64,000 nt of DNA from Thiothrix subterranea (GCF_016772315.1 NZ_CP053482.1:744001-808000), one strand, 5' to 3'. Positions 23,191-32,299 are shown, numbered from the stretch's first letter. Program-made: numbers and translations. The notes: generated by a model from the letters alone, not told the origin.

Positions 23191-23505
23191 ATGGAAATGA
23201 CCGGAACATTGACAGAAACTCAGAAAAAGCGCCTGCGGAGTCGCGCTCATACCCTAAACCCCGTCGTCTTAATCGGTCAGCACGGGCTAAAACCTACTGT
23301 ACTGGAAGAAATCACCGGTGCACTTGATTATCATCAACTGGTCAAAATTAAATTAAGCGTCGGTGATCGCGACTTACGCAATGAAATGATTGAACAAATT
23401 ATCCAATATAGCCAGTCTCAACTGATTCAACGGATAGGAAATGTCGCTGTGCTGTATCGCCGCAACCCTGATCGCCCCGATGTTCTGAAAGAACAGGCTT
23501 TTTAA
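23191..23505 (+). CDS. yhbY: Ribosome-assembly RNA-binding protein YhbY (CRM domain)
   Basis: A 104-residue CRM-domain protein. It has the LTETQKKRLRSRAHTLNPVV start and the GxxG-type RNA-binding loop seen in LIGQHGLKPTVLEEITGALD. YhbY associates with pre-50S ribosomal particles in E. coli. The start at 23191 is used because upstream codons lie in the divergent promoter gap. The next gene begins immediately after its stop. Confidence 0.93.
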   Translation: MEMTGTLTETQKKRLRSRAHTLNPVVLIGQHGLKPTVLEEITGALDYHQLVKIKLSVGDRDLRNEMIEQIIQYSQSQLIQRIGNVAVLYRRNPDRPDVLKEQAF

Positions 23506-24198
23506 GTGAAGCCGACGACGCGGATTGGACAAATTGACTACATCCTCCAGCGGCTCTCCCCTCAAGAACTGCAAACGTTTGTTCGGGAAAAAGCCTTGCA
23601 GGATGCTGACTTTCGCGACACTCTACTGATCTGTTTTGCAGATTTGTTGGGCAGCGACACGCCAAGTGAACCCAAATACCAGCAAATGCTGGCCGATATG
23701 ACCCAACGCCATGCCAATGCGGAGGGTTATATTCACGCCAGCAGCGCCTTGCACTTAACCGAAGCCATTCGCAAAATGCTGGCAGTTGCGCGTAAAGCGA
23801 CCACACCCACCCGTGAAACCACTGACTTGTGCCTTGCCGTCATCAGCGATTTACCCACCTTAGCAGGTAAGATGGAAGACCCTGAAGAACACATCTATTC
23901 ACTGATGCGCACGTCTTGCACCACATTATGGGAGTGTTACAGCGTTCTACCCGCAGAGCGCCAACAAGCCTTGTTTGAACGGATTTTGCAAGAATACGCC
24001 AAGCCCGTTTATCTCGATCTCGATATGGACAATGCCCTACTTTCACTGTTAAAGGATTGGGCGCAACGTGATACCAAACGGCAACGTGCCTGCCTACACC
24101 AACTGGAACAACTCCTCAAAACGGTCGAGCAAGATCATTGGCGCAAAAACTACTTGCTGGAACAAACCAATAGCTTATTGAGCTTCTGGAAAGCGTAA
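23506..24198 (+). CDS. Protein of unknown function
   Basis: A 230-residue, probably cytoplasmic, mostly helical protein that I do not recognise. The start is GTG immediately after the yhbY stop with no clear ribosome binding site, which suggests coupling. It has no membrane segment or signal peptide. Sequence is rich in Leu, Gln and Arg with helix-like stretches (LERILQEYAKPVYLDLDMDN). It converges on the L,D-transpeptidase gene with a 24-base overlap at the 3' ends, so no terminator fits between them. Confidence 0.7.
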   Translation: MKPTTRIGQIDYILQRLSPQELQTFVREKALQDADFRDTLLICFADLLGSDTPSEPKYQQMLADMTQRHANAEGYIHASSALHLTEAIRKMLAVARKATTPTRETTDLCLAVISDLPTLAGKMEDPEEHIYSLMRTSCTTLWECYSVLPAERQQALFERILQEYAKPVYLDLDMDNALLSLLKDWAQRDTKRQRACLHQLEQLLKTVEQDHWRKNYLLEQTNSLLSFWKA

Positions 24199-24954
24199 AT
24201 CTGCCACCTGATCCGCTGGCGCTTGTAGCAACAGCGGATTGGCAGCAGGTTTTAACCAAGTCAAAACGCTCAATAAATCTGCTTTTGCCATTGCCGTACA
24301 GCCCGATGTCGCCGTGTCAGGATTCAACCAAACATGCAGAAAAATAGCACTACCACGCCCCGCTGTGGTGGGGAATAAATTGTGCCCGACAATCATACCC
24401 AGTTCGTACTGGTGATCATCACGGCGCATTCGCTCAAACGAACGCCAATATTGTTTGGGTTCATTCGCTTGCTCCAACGGAATATGGCGCCAACGGTTGT
24501 AATCGGGGGAATCCACTGCATCAATAAAATAATCGCGCTCGCTGGCAATGCGGTAGGGCATTTGCAAACCAACCGGCGCTTGCTCCGCATAACCAAACGC
24601 CATCCCCAAGGGGAACACGCCTGCGGGCGCTTTACCGTCGCCCTCCAGTTTTTGCACACCGTCACCATCCTGATGCAAGCCGACACCCCAGCCAAGCCCA
24701 TTGCGCCCTACCCTAACCGAAATGCGCTCGCCAACCGCGTGCCACTGATCAGCAGACTTTTCCATGCGTTGTAGCGTAGCGGTCGAAGTCTCCCAATCAG
24801 TCGTCGTCACCAGCAAAAGCTGCGTGGTCGCAGCAGGCAGTTTCAGGTGATCAAGCGACTGTTCTAACGACGGCGCACAGGCCGTTAAATAAAATAGCCA
24901 TAACAAGAAAACCGGCACGAGGCCGGTTTTCTTAAGATTCAAGCACGCTGCCAT
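24175..24954 (-). CDS. L,D-transpeptidase (YkuD-type) lipoprotein
   Basis: A 259-residue predicted lipoprotein with lipobox LTAC (Cys26). The YkuD domain shows IVGHNLFPTTAGRGSAIFLH and the catalytic motif ending in SGCTAM, including the nucleophilic cysteine. Such enzymes make 3-3 crosslinks in peptidoglycan or attach proteins to it. The ATG shares one base with the dsrP stop (TAATG), so it reads as the last gene of the dsr transcript. However, a terminator hairpin covers codons 9-17. A GTG at codon 13 offers an alternative, weaker start. Confidence 0.82.
   Translation of the reverse strand: MAACLNLKKTGLVPVFLLWLFYLTACAPSLEQSLDHLKLPAATTQLLLVTTTDWETSTATLQRMEKSADQWHAVGERISVRVGRNGLGWGVGLHQDGDGVQKLEGDGKAPAGVFPLGMAFGYAEQAPVGLQMPYRIASERDYFIDAVDSPDYNRWRHIPLEQANEPKQYWRSFERMRRDDHQYELGMIVGHNLFPTTAGRGSAIFLHVWLNPDTATSGCTAMAKADLLSVLTWLKPAANPLLLQAPADQVADLRFPEAQ
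24902..24930 (-). terminator. Terminator-like hairpin at the end of the dsr operon, inside the next gene's signal peptide
   Basis: Minus-strand AAAACCGGC, loop CTCGT, GCCGGTTTT followed by CTTGTT. The 9-bp stem is perfect and starts 24 bases after the dsrP stop. It is the best candidate for the end of the dsr transcript but overlaps the signal-peptide codons of the L,D-transpeptidase gene. Confidence 0.65.
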
Positions 24955-26162
24955 TACTTGCTGTGCGGATCAGCCACCGCATCCGACAAGGAATCCGGCA
25001 GGAAGCGCAATACTTTCACGCCAATCGTCACCATGACCAACGCAAGTGCGACACCACCCAGACCCAGCATCAACTCCCAGATACTCGGCGCATACGCATT
25101 AATCGCACCGTCAAAGTAATCACTGGAAACTTCAGCACCGGGGAATAAGACCAACGGATACGCTTGCCCACCAATCAAAATCACATACAGTTGCGCAAAG
25201 CCGCCAAGGATAGTGAACAACGCAGCCAATAACAAAGCGATACGATTATTTCCCAACTTGCGGCAGAAAATCAGCGACAACGGCAGCAAACTACCCAACA
25301 TGATCTGACCGACCCAGAACAACTGCGTGTAGATACCACCGTCAAACAAGATGAAGTTTTCCACACCCGCTTTCTGCGCAATGTACAAACCGGTGAAATG
25401 ACGCGCACCTTCCAGCAACAATACGCCACCGATGAATGTCGCCAACAGGTAACGCAAGCGATTCATCACTACATCACCCAATGGACGACCTGTCCAGCTA
25501 TACGCAAAGTGCAGCACCAAAATGAAAACTGCCAAACCCATTGCAAAGGACATCACGATAAACAACGGCGCCATGACCGCAGAGTTATAGAAATCACGCG
25601 CCACCAAGAAACCGAAGATTGAACCCGTACCAGTGGTCAGGATCAAACGCCATGTGAACGCTGCAACCCCCGCCAACTTGTAAAAGCTCTTGACCTTACG
25701 ATCCATCATTGTCCAGATATACACCGCTGATAACGCTAAGAAACCGTTATACAGAATAATGTTCCACGCAAAGATCGACTTGAAGTTGTAGGTGGTCATG
25801 GCAATGATCAAACGATCAGGATGACCCAAATCCAACACCAGCACGATCAAACCCCCGACCAGTAAGGAAATTGCCAGCAATGCCGACAAACGCCCCATCG
25901 GTTGATAGATTTTCTTACCGAATACTGTACCGATTGAACCCACGTTCAACGCGCCCGATGCTGCGACGATTAAACCAATCGCAAAAACGTGTGGCAGCCC
26001 CCAAACAACTTGGTTGTTCATGCCAGTAACATGATGCCCGTGATGTTCAGCGTGGAAAAACGCCAGCGCACCCAGCGCGAGGAATGCACCCAAAACCGCC
26101 AGCAGGATATAAAAACCCTTACCGTCTTTGGTTTCGCGGAAAATGATTGCTTGACTAGCCAT
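24954..26162 (-). CDS. dsrP: DsrP, NrfD-like integral membrane subunit of DsrMKJOP
   Basis: A 402-residue polytopic protein (about ten helices) of the NrfD/PsrC family. DsrP exchanges electrons with the quinone pool together with DsrO and DsrJ. It starts MASQAIIFRETKDGKGFYIL; a histidine-rich periplasmic segment (FFHAEHHGHHVTG) follows helix 1. Membership is supported by length, helix pattern and position after dsrO. It follows dsrO by 20 bases. Confidence 0.93.
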   Translation of the reverse strand: MASQAIIFRETKDGKGFYILLAVLGAFLALGALAFFHAEHHGHHVTGMNNQVVWGLPHVFAIGLIVAASGALNVGSIGTVFGKKIYQPMGRLSALLAISLLVGGLIVLVLDLGHPDRLIIAMTTYNFKSIFAWNIILYNGFLALSAVYIWTMMDRKVKSFYKLAGVAAFTWRLILTTGTGSIFGFLVARDFYNSAVMAPLFIVMSFAMGLAVFILVLHFAYSWTGRPLGDVVMNRLRYLLATFIGGVLLLEGARHFTGLYIAQKAGVENFILFDGGIYTQLFWVGQIMLGSLLPLSLIFCRKLGNNRIALLLAALFTILGGFAQLYVILIGGQAYPLVLFPGAEVSSDYFDGAINAYAPSIWELMLGLGGVALALVMVTIGVKVLRFLPDSLSDAVADPHSK

Positions 26163-26182
26163 TGCTGTTTACGTCCTTTCCG

Positions 26183-26935
26183 TTAGATGCCGTGGTAACG
26201 CACGCCAGTGTTCAAACCGAGATCGGCACGGATTTGCTTGCCACCGATAGTTTTCATCGCTTGGCTGACCGCGCTGTTCGGGTCATTCAAATCGCCGAAG
26301 ATCACAGCATCCGGTGCAGCCTCCACACACGCGGGCAACTTGCCTTCGTCAATGCGGTGAACGCACATATTGCAGGATTCCACCGTACCCATGCCCCGTG
26401 GGGAATGCGGCTTTTGATCTTGCAAGGCTTCATGCACAAAGCTACGCGCTTTATACGGGCAAGCCATCATGCAATAACGGCAACCGATACAAATGTGCTT
26501 GTTGACTTGCACAATGCCATCCGCGCGTTTCATGGATGCACCTGTTGGGCAAACATCAACGCACGGCGGATTTTCGCAATGCTGGCACATGACCGGCAAG
26601 CTGAAACTGTTTTGGGTCAGCTTATCCGTGACTTTCACCACACGCGCCCAATGCGCTTTTTGAGTGTCAGCGGAATGGGCTTCATCGCCCCAACCGTGTT
26701 CTTTTTTGCACGCAGCCACCATACCAGCCCCACCATCAGTGAGTTTGGTCACGTCAATCAACATGCCCCAACGCTTAGCATTGGTAACAGCTTGATCAAC
26801 GGGTTTCGCGGCGACTTCGCCAGCGGCGTGTGCGGTTTGCAACACAAAACTGGGAGCAACCGCAGCCACTGCCGCAACACCACCCAAGGTTGTCATAAAA
26901 TTGCGACGGTATTCATCAACACGGTTCTGATTCAT
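26183..26935 (-). CDS. dsrO: DsrO, periplasmic iron-sulfur protein of DsrMKJOP
   Basis: A 250-residue ferredoxin-like protein with a Tat signal (YRRNFMTTLGGVAAVAAVAP), so it is exported folded. Cluster motifs include CQHCENPPCVDVCPTGA, CIGCRYCMMACPYKA and CNMCVHRI. It passes electrons between DsrJ hemes and DsrP. The start overlaps the dsrJ stop by four bases (ATGA). Confidence 0.95.
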   Translation of the reverse strand: MNQNRVDEYRRNFMTTLGGVAAVAAVAPSFVLQTAHAAGEVAAKPVDQAVTNAKRWGMLIDVTKLTDGGAGMVAACKKEHGWGDEAHSADTQKAHWARVVKVTDKLTQNSFSLPVMCQHCENPPCVDVCPTGASMKRADGIVQVNKHICIGCRYCMMACPYKARSFVHEALQDQKPHSPRGMGTVESCNMCVHRIDEGKLPACVEAAPDAVIFGDLNDPNSAVSQAMKTIGGKQIRADLGLNTGVRYHGI

Positions 26936-27450
26936 TGCGCAGCTCCTTGTTGTGGTTGCGTCACCATCTGAATTTCAGCCGCTGTCGGTGCTGCCGCTGC
27001 CGTCACACCTTGCGTAAAGTGATGGCCTGCTGCACTACCGACGGTATGCTGATAATTAGGGTCATCCGTTTGCGGACGGTCAGCATGACATTGGAAGCAG
27101 TCAATTTTCTGCCCGACTGCCGCGTGGCAGGTGGTGCAAAAATGTTCCTTGTCACCGTAGTGCAAAGGCGTACCGTCTTGCTTAGTCGTGGAAACGTGGC
27201 AATTAATGCACTCTTTCAGACTGTGCTGTTGGGTACGGATACCTTCAATCACGGTCGCGTCACGCTGATGCATGAGCAGATCCATGTGTTTGGTACGGAT
27301 AACACTTTCTGGTTCAACACACTGATCAGCCTTTGCTTTTGCTGTGGCAAGGTTGAGGTCGGCCTCCGTAGGGGCTTTGCTACAACCTGCCAACAGCGTG
27401 GCAAAAGCCAACGTTGCTGCCAGAAATACGCTTGAAAACTTGCTAGTCAT
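26932..27450 (-). CDS. dsrJ: DsrJ, triheme cytochrome c of DsrMKJOP
   Basis: A 172-residue periplasmic cytochrome with three heme sites: CINCH (81-85), CTTCH (105-109) and CFQCH (118-122). The N-terminus MTSKFSSVFLAATLAFATLL ends in LAGC, resembling a lipobox; in Allochromatium the DsrJ signal is reported to stay as an anchor. A free cysteine at residue 44 (ADQCVEP) corresponds to the known unusual Cys heme ligand. The ATG at 27450 is chosen for the AGGA box seven bases upstream. Confidence 0.93.
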   Translation of the reverse strand: MTSKFSSVFLAATLAFATLLAGCSKAPTEADLNLATAKAKADQCVEPESVIRTKHMDLLMHQRDATVIEGIRTQQHSLKECINCHVSTTKQDGTPLHYGDKEHFCTTCHAAVGQKIDCFQCHADRPQTDDPNYQHTVGSAAGHHFTQGVTAAAAPTAAEIQMVTQPQQGAAQ

Positions 27451-27488
27451 GCTGATTCCTGTCGAGCCTGCACTCATGGAAAGGGCGA

Positions 27489-29450
27489 TTATTCGCCCAG
27501 ACCCATTTCGATGTACCCAGTTGGGCAAACGTCTGCGCAGATATGGCAGCCGATACATTTGGAGTAATCGGTTGCAACATAACGACCCAGTGTCGCCTGT
27601 TTCTTAGGCACGCGGTAAACGGCAGTTTGTGGGCAGTAAATAACGCAGTTGTCACACTCGAAGCACATACCGCAGCTCATGCAACGCTTGGCTTCATTAA
27701 CCGCATCGGCTTCTGCCAGTGGGTTCATACGTTCTGCAAAGTGACCCAATACTTCTTCAGCCGTGGGTACGTCTTCAGTACGCAGGTTACGTGCTACGGT
27801 ATTGAAATGCCCTAAGAACAAATCTTTGGAAGGCACGATCACGTTCTTAGAACGGTCGTCGTAGTTGTGAACCGCGTATTTCGCACCGTCAGTACCGCGC
27901 ATGTCTTCTGCACGGCTGTCTTCGTAACCTGCTGGATCTAAACCGGCTTCGTGCAGTTTTTCCATCAGGTCAAAGTGGTGCTTATCGACTTTCGGACGCT
28001 TTTTCAGCTCTTCAGCACGCAAGTACTGATTGATGGTTTCAGACGCAATCGACGCTTGACCAATCGCCGTTGTCAGCAAGTGCGGACGTACCGCATCACC
28101 CGCAGCGAAGTGACCAGGCTTACCTGGTACTTGATACAGCGCGTCGGCATTGATCTGGTTACGACCGTTGTTCAGGGCTTCGATACCGTCCAACTTACCG
28201 AACTGACCGATTGCAGAAACAATGATGTCGGCTTCAATGATGGTTTCTTTGCCGCCTTCTTTTGCGACAGGCATATTGCCCTTCATCACGCATTCGACGA
28301 CTTTCAGACCAATCGCACGACCATTTTCATCCAATACCAAGGCTGTTGGCATTACTTCAGTCAGGATAGTTACGCCTTCTTTCAGCGCGTCCTGAACTTC
28401 GTGTTCCGCAGCAGTCATTTGATCCAGCGGGAACAAGGTGGTCAGGGTAACGGCAGGAGCTGCTTTCTCACCGACTTCACCGTGAACCAACTTGCCAGTC
28501 GCAGCATCTTCCGCATTTTCAGCGTAGTTAGCCAGTGTGCCGATACGACGTGACACGGAAACCACGTCAATGGAGGTATCACCACCACCCACGCACACCA
28601 CGCGAGGTGCAGTGTATTTCATCGTGCCTTTGTTATAGGCTTCGAGGAAGTCAACCGCAGACACACAGTTTGGCGTTTCAGCAAATTTTTCAACGAACAA
28701 GCCACGACCGTTCCAGCAACCGACCGTCCACAGGATTGCGTCGAAATCGCTTTCCAGTGTTTCAATGGTTACATCTTTGCCGACAGTGGTGTTGCACTTG
28801 ATAGTAATGTCACCCATGTCGATGATACGTTGCATTTCTGCACCCAGCTTGTCGCGTGGTACGCGATAGCCCGGAATACCGTAGCGCATCATGCCGCCCA
28901 ATTCAGGGTGCTGTTCAAATACGGTAGACGCATGACCCATGCGACGCAATTGGTAAGCAGCCGCCATACCCGCAGGGCCACCACCAACGATCGCGACTTT
29001 CTTGCCGCTCAATTCAGCCGGTGCTTCAAATTTGAAGCCCGCTTCAATCGCGCTGTCACCGATGTACTGTTCAACCGCGTTAATGCCGACGAAATCGTCA
29101 ACGTCGTTACGGTTACAGCCGGTTTGGCAAGGTGCTGGGCAAACACGACCCATCATGGACGGGAACGGGTTAGCATTGGTGGAACGGCGGAAAGCGTATT
29201 CCTGCATGGTCATGCCAACGGGTGGCTTCTCAATGCCGCGCACGATTTGCAACCAACCACGGATGTCTTCACCCGATGGGCAGCTACCTTGGCAAGGTGG
29301 CGTTTTGTGAATGTAGGTAGGGCATTTATGCGTCGTATCTTGCACGAAAATACTGTCGTGCATATTACCCCATTCATGATCACCGTCTTTATAACGGCGG
29401 TATGTTTGACCTTGACCTGAAAGTTTGCTGTCGTGAGCTGCGGTTGCCAT
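27489..29450 (-). CDS. dsrL: DsrL, NAD(P)H-linked iron-sulfur flavoprotein
   Basis: A 653-residue homologue of the small subunit of glutamate synthase. The N-terminal cysteine-rich segment (TPPCQGSCPSGEDI, CPAPCQTGCNR) is followed by FAD-binding VAIVGGGPAGMAAAYQLRRM and the NAD(P)-binding VVCVGGGDTSIDVVSVSRRI. The C-terminus has two ferredoxin clusters (CMSCGMCFECDNCVIYCP, CIGCHICADVCP). In Allochromatium DsrL is essential for sulfur-globule oxidation and couples DsrAB to NAD+ reduction. Confidence 0.95.
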   Translation of the reverse strand: MATAAHDSKLSGQGQTYRRYKDGDHEWGNMHDSIFVQDTTHKCPTYIHKTPPCQGSCPSGEDIRGWLQIVRGIEKPPVGMTMQEYAFRRSTNANPFPSMMGRVCPAPCQTGCNRNDVDDFVGINAVEQYIGDSAIEAGFKFEAPAELSGKKVAIVGGGPAGMAAAYQLRRMGHASTVFEQHPELGGMMRYGIPGYRVPRDKLGAEMQRIIDMGDITIKCNTTVGKDVTIETLESDFDAILWTVGCWNGRGLFVEKFAETPNCVSAVDFLEAYNKGTMKYTAPRVVCVGGGDTSIDVVSVSRRIGTLANYAENAEDAATGKLVHGEVGEKAAPAVTLTTLFPLDQMTAAEHEVQDALKEGVTILTEVMPTALVLDENGRAIGLKVVECVMKGNMPVAKEGGKETIIEADIIVSAIGQFGKLDGIEALNNGRNQINADALYQVPGKPGHFAAGDAVRPHLLTTAIGQASIASETINQYLRAEELKKRPKVDKHHFDLMEKLHEAGLDPAGYEDSRAEDMRGTDGAKYAVHNYDDRSKNVIVPSKDLFLGHFNTVARNLRTEDVPTAEEVLGHFAERMNPLAEADAVNEAKRCMSCGMCFECDNCVIYCPQTAVYRVPKKQATLGRYVATDYSKCIGCHICADVCPTGYIEMGLGE

Positions 29451-29476
29451 GCCTATCTCCTCAATAAATGTCGTAA

Positions 29477-31033
29477 TTAGTCTTCGTCGCCGTCTTCGTC
29501 GTCGGGACGTGCCTGCACGGACACTTGCCGTTGCAGGACAAGCGCGTTACTCACCAACTGGTGAACACTAACAATTTGATCCATCGTGAAACCGTAGTAC
29601 GGCAACACTTTCGTAAACTGTGATTTGCAAATCGCGCAAATCGCTGCCATGTGCGTCACACCGTTGTGGGTAGTGACATGCTTAAGGGCTTCCGCACGCG
29701 GCTGAATGCCTTTCACGCGAATTTCCATCAAGTCGTCGGTCAGCAAACCGCCACCACCACCGCAACAGAAGGTTGCGTCATGGATGGTATCGGCTGGCAT
29801 GTCCACAAAGTTGTTACACACCGCACGGATAACGTGACGTGGAATGTCGAACTGACCACCGGGGTAATCACCCATCCGGCTACCACGCGCCACGTTGCAC
29901 GAGTCGTGGAAGGTCAATACTTTGTCGTCATTCTCGGTCTTGTCGATTTGCAAGTTACCGGCTTGGATATGACTCCACGTGAATTCCAGAATATGCTGTG
30001 GAATCGGGTAACGCTGATCCAAGAAATCAAACGGCCCAGCCAAGGTATTCAGGAAGCTGTACGCCACACGCCATGCGTGACCACATTCGCCGAACACAAT
30101 GCGCTTAACCTTGTGCTTGATGGCTGCTTCACGAACCCGCAAAGAAACCCGGCGCATGGTCTCGTAAGAGCCGATGAACATGCCGAAGTTACCCGCTTCT
30201 GACGCGATGGTACTCATTGTCCACGTCACGCCGGTTTCGTGGAACACTTTCGCGTAACCAATCAAACCGTCGATATGTGGTTCGGCAAAGAAGTCTGCTG
30301 ATGGTGTGACCAACAACACTTCCGCGCCGTCTTCATCCAGCGGGAAGCGGACTTTAATGCCAGTATCCGCTTCAACGTCTTCTTCCAAACCTTCCACTGT
30401 GTCGAACAGTGCTGGGCCTGGCAAACCGAGGTTATTACCGATCTTAAAGACCTTACCGATAATCTCGTTGCAATACTTTTGACCGTAACCAACGTGGTCA
30501 AGAATTTCACGTGCTGCCATTGAAATTTCAGCCGTATCAATGCCATAGGGGCAGAACACGGAACAACGACGGCACTGTGAACACTGGTGATAATAGTTAT
30601 ACCAGTCAGCCAATACTTCTTCAGTCAGGTCGGTTGCCCCGACCAGTTTGGGGAAATATTTACCCGCAAACGTGAAGTAACGGCGATAAACTTTACGCAA
30701 CAAATCCTGACGCGCCACTGGCATATTTTTCGCGTCAGACGTACCAATAAAGTAATGGCACTTGTCGGTACACGCGCCGCACTTGACGCAAATATCCAGA
30801 AACACTTGCAATGAACGATAACGGCCTTTCAAATCCGCCATTTTGTCGAGGGCGCGTTCTTTCCAGTTAGGGACTAATGACCCTGCTGCGTCGAAATCTG
30901 CCGGAAAATGCAATGCTGTCTGAAAGTCGGGTTTCGCAATGTAGGGGCCTTTGCCCTTCATTACATCGTCGCGTACTGCCGGAACTTCGCAATACCCTTC
31001 ACCCGTCAACTTTGGAACTTCGTAATCAGCCAC
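29477..31033 (-). CDS. dsrK: DsrK, heterodisulfide-reductase-like catalytic subunit
   Basis: A 518-residue cytoplasmic-side iron-sulfur protein of DsrMKJOP related to HdrD. Two ferredoxin motifs (CVKCGACTDKCHYF, CSQCRRCSVFCPYGID) precede the CCG domain, with HDSCNVARG and TFCCGGGGGLL supplying ligands for a catalytic [4Fe-4S] centre. It is thought to act on the DsrC disulfide/trisulfide. Start is GTG at 31033 with AGAGGT at good spacing. The C-terminus ends in an acidic stretch (PDDEDGDED). Confidence 0.95.
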   Translation of the reverse strand: MADYEVPKLTGEGYCEVPAVRDDVMKGKGPYIAKPDFQTALHFPADFDAAGSLVPNWKERALDKMADLKGRYRSLQVFLDICVKCGACTDKCHYFIGTSDAKNMPVARQDLLRKVYRRYFTFAGKYFPKLVGATDLTEEVLADWYNYYHQCSQCRRCSVFCPYGIDTAEISMAAREILDHVGYGQKYCNEIIGKVFKIGNNLGLPGPALFDTVEGLEEDVEADTGIKVRFPLDEDGAEVLLVTPSADFFAEPHIDGLIGYAKVFHETGVTWTMSTIASEAGNFGMFIGSYETMRRVSLRVREAAIKHKVKRIVFGECGHAWRVAYSFLNTLAGPFDFLDQRYPIPQHILEFTWSHIQAGNLQIDKTENDDKVLTFHDSCNVARGSRMGDYPGGQFDIPRHVIRAVCNNFVDMPADTIHDATFCCGGGGGLLTDDLMEIRVKGIQPRAEALKHVTTHNGVTHMAAICAICKSQFTKVLPYYGFTMDQIVSVHQLVSNALVLQRQVSVQARPDDEDGDED

Positions 31034-31045
31034 GGTGCTTACCTC

Positions 31046-31813
31046 TTATTTCTTCAGTTCGTCGAGGTAGTTTTTACCTTGACGTTCCAGTTCCAATGCC
31101 CAGCCGGATACATGGCGTTTTTCACGCGGGTTATCCACTTGGTTACGAGTCGGGCTGAAAAAGATACCCGGAGCGTGCATCAACTTACTGATCGGGAAAA
31201 TGATCATCAGCAATGCCACCAACAACAAATGCACCAATACAATCGGTTCGGCAGGAAGACCGGCTTCACCAAAGAAACCGAAGGTCAACATACCACCAAA
31301 AAATGCTTTCACTTGCGTCACATCAGTGTGCGTCACAAAACTCATCATCAAGCCGCTGATACCAATCGCAATCAGCAATGCCAACATCAAATGGTCAGAC
31401 GGGGCGGAAATGTAACGCACGCGATCCACGAGAAAACGACGCGCCCACAAGCCAGCCAAACCCAGTACCATCGTGAAGCCTGCATAACGACCAAACGGCT
31501 GCAAGAACACCAGTAAGTCATTCATGCCCACGAAATAGCGGCTATGACGGATCAATACCAGCCACAAGGAGATGTGGAACAGGAACGCAAACAACCACAA
31601 GGTTTTGTTTGAACGAAACAAGCTCTGGAAAAACACCACTTCACGGAACATGCGCCATACAACACCGCCCTGCGTAACCGGTGCGGGTGTGGTCGGAATC
31701 TTCAATGGGGCTGGGGTGTTCCAGTATTGACGGACTTTTACAGCCACACCGCCAATCAAAATCAACGTTGCCGCCCAAAACAACAGTCCGTAAAGGATAC
31801 TTACGAATGTCAC
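31046..31813 (-). CDS. dsrM: DsrM, cytochrome b-type membrane subunit
   Basis: A 255-residue membrane protein related to the gamma subunit of nitrate reductase (NarI). It has about five to six helices and histidines within helices (FLFHISLWLVLIRHSRYF, ISAPSDHLML, VHLLLVAL) that could bind heme b. It forms the quinone-interacting module with DsrK. Start is GTG with an AGGAG box eight bases upstream. A stable hairpin separates it from dsrC. Confidence 0.93.
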   Translation of the reverse strand: MTFVSILYGLLFWAATLILIGGVAVKVRQYWNTPAPLKIPTTPAPVTQGGVVWRMFREVVFFQSLFRSNKTLWLFAFLFHISLWLVLIRHSRYFVGMNDLLVFLQPFGRYAGFTMVLGLAGLWARRFLVDRVRYISAPSDHLMLALLIAIGISGLMMSFVTHTDVTQVKAFFGGMLTFGFFGEAGLPAEPIVLVHLLLVALLMIIFPISKLMHAPGIFFSPTRNQVDNPREKRHVSGWALELERQGKNYLDELKK

Positions 31814-31877
31814 TGCGTACTCCTGAAGTCATTAGTCTCTCTTCTGAAAACCTGTCAACAACAGGGCTTAAGAAGAG

Positions 31878-31895
31878 GCTCCGGCGAACCGGAGC
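31878..31895 (-). other. Stable hairpin between dsrC and dsrM
   Basis: Minus-strand GCTCCGG TTCG CCGGAGC: seven perfect pairs closed by a TTCG loop. No T-run follows, so it is not a classical terminator. It could protect the 3' end of the dsrAB-dsrC part of the mRNA or mark a processing site. Function inferred only. Confidence 0.55.
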
Positions 31896-31932
31896 AATCT
31901 TCGCGTCTTACGACCTAACTAGTGACGTATAA

Positions 31933-32268
31933 TTATACGCAACCAGTTGGCTTAGGCAGACCGCCGTATTTACAAGCTTGCTTGCCAGGGCCGTATGGGA
32001 ACAGGCTGTACAGGTACTTGGAGTTACCTTTGTCAGCACCCAAACGCTTACCAACTGCTTTAGTCAGAACGCGAACCGCTGGAGCGATTTGATATTCTTC
32101 GTAGTATTCACGCAGGAAATTCAGGATTTCCCAGTGTTCAGAAGTCAGAGTTACGTCTTCGCCTTTAGCCAGAACTTCTGCAACTTCTGGAGTCCAGTCG
32201 TTCAGGTTTTCCAGATAGCCTTCTTCGTCCAGCGCGATGTCTTTGCCGCCAACGTTAATTGATGCCAT
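31933..32268 (-). CDS. dsrC: DsrC, sulfur-carrier protein
   Basis: A 111-residue sulfur carrier that binds DsrAB and presents substrate sulfur. The flexible C-terminal arm carries both redox cysteines in KQACKYGGLPKPTGCV (penultimate Cys and the Cys eleven residues before it), which defines true DsrC rather than TusE. The start MASINVGGKDIALDEEGYLE at 32268 follows an AGGAGG-like box. It receives sulfur from DsrEFH encoded just upstream. Confidence 0.97.
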   Translation of the reverse strand: MASINVGGKDIALDEEGYLENLNDWTPEVAEVLAKGEDVTLTSEHWEILNFLREYYEEYQIAPAVRVLTKAVGKRLGADKGNSKYLYSLFPYGPGKQACKYGGLPKPTGCV

Positions 32269-32299
32269 TGTGTGGCCTCCTGTCAAAAAATGTTAAAAC

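Noticed and set aside
26162-26971. 269-codon plus-strand frame
   Set aside because: It is antisense to dsrO with no ribosome site or recognisable domain.
28830-29420. 196-codon plus-strand frame
   Set aside because: It is antisense to dsrL; a shadow of strong coding bias.
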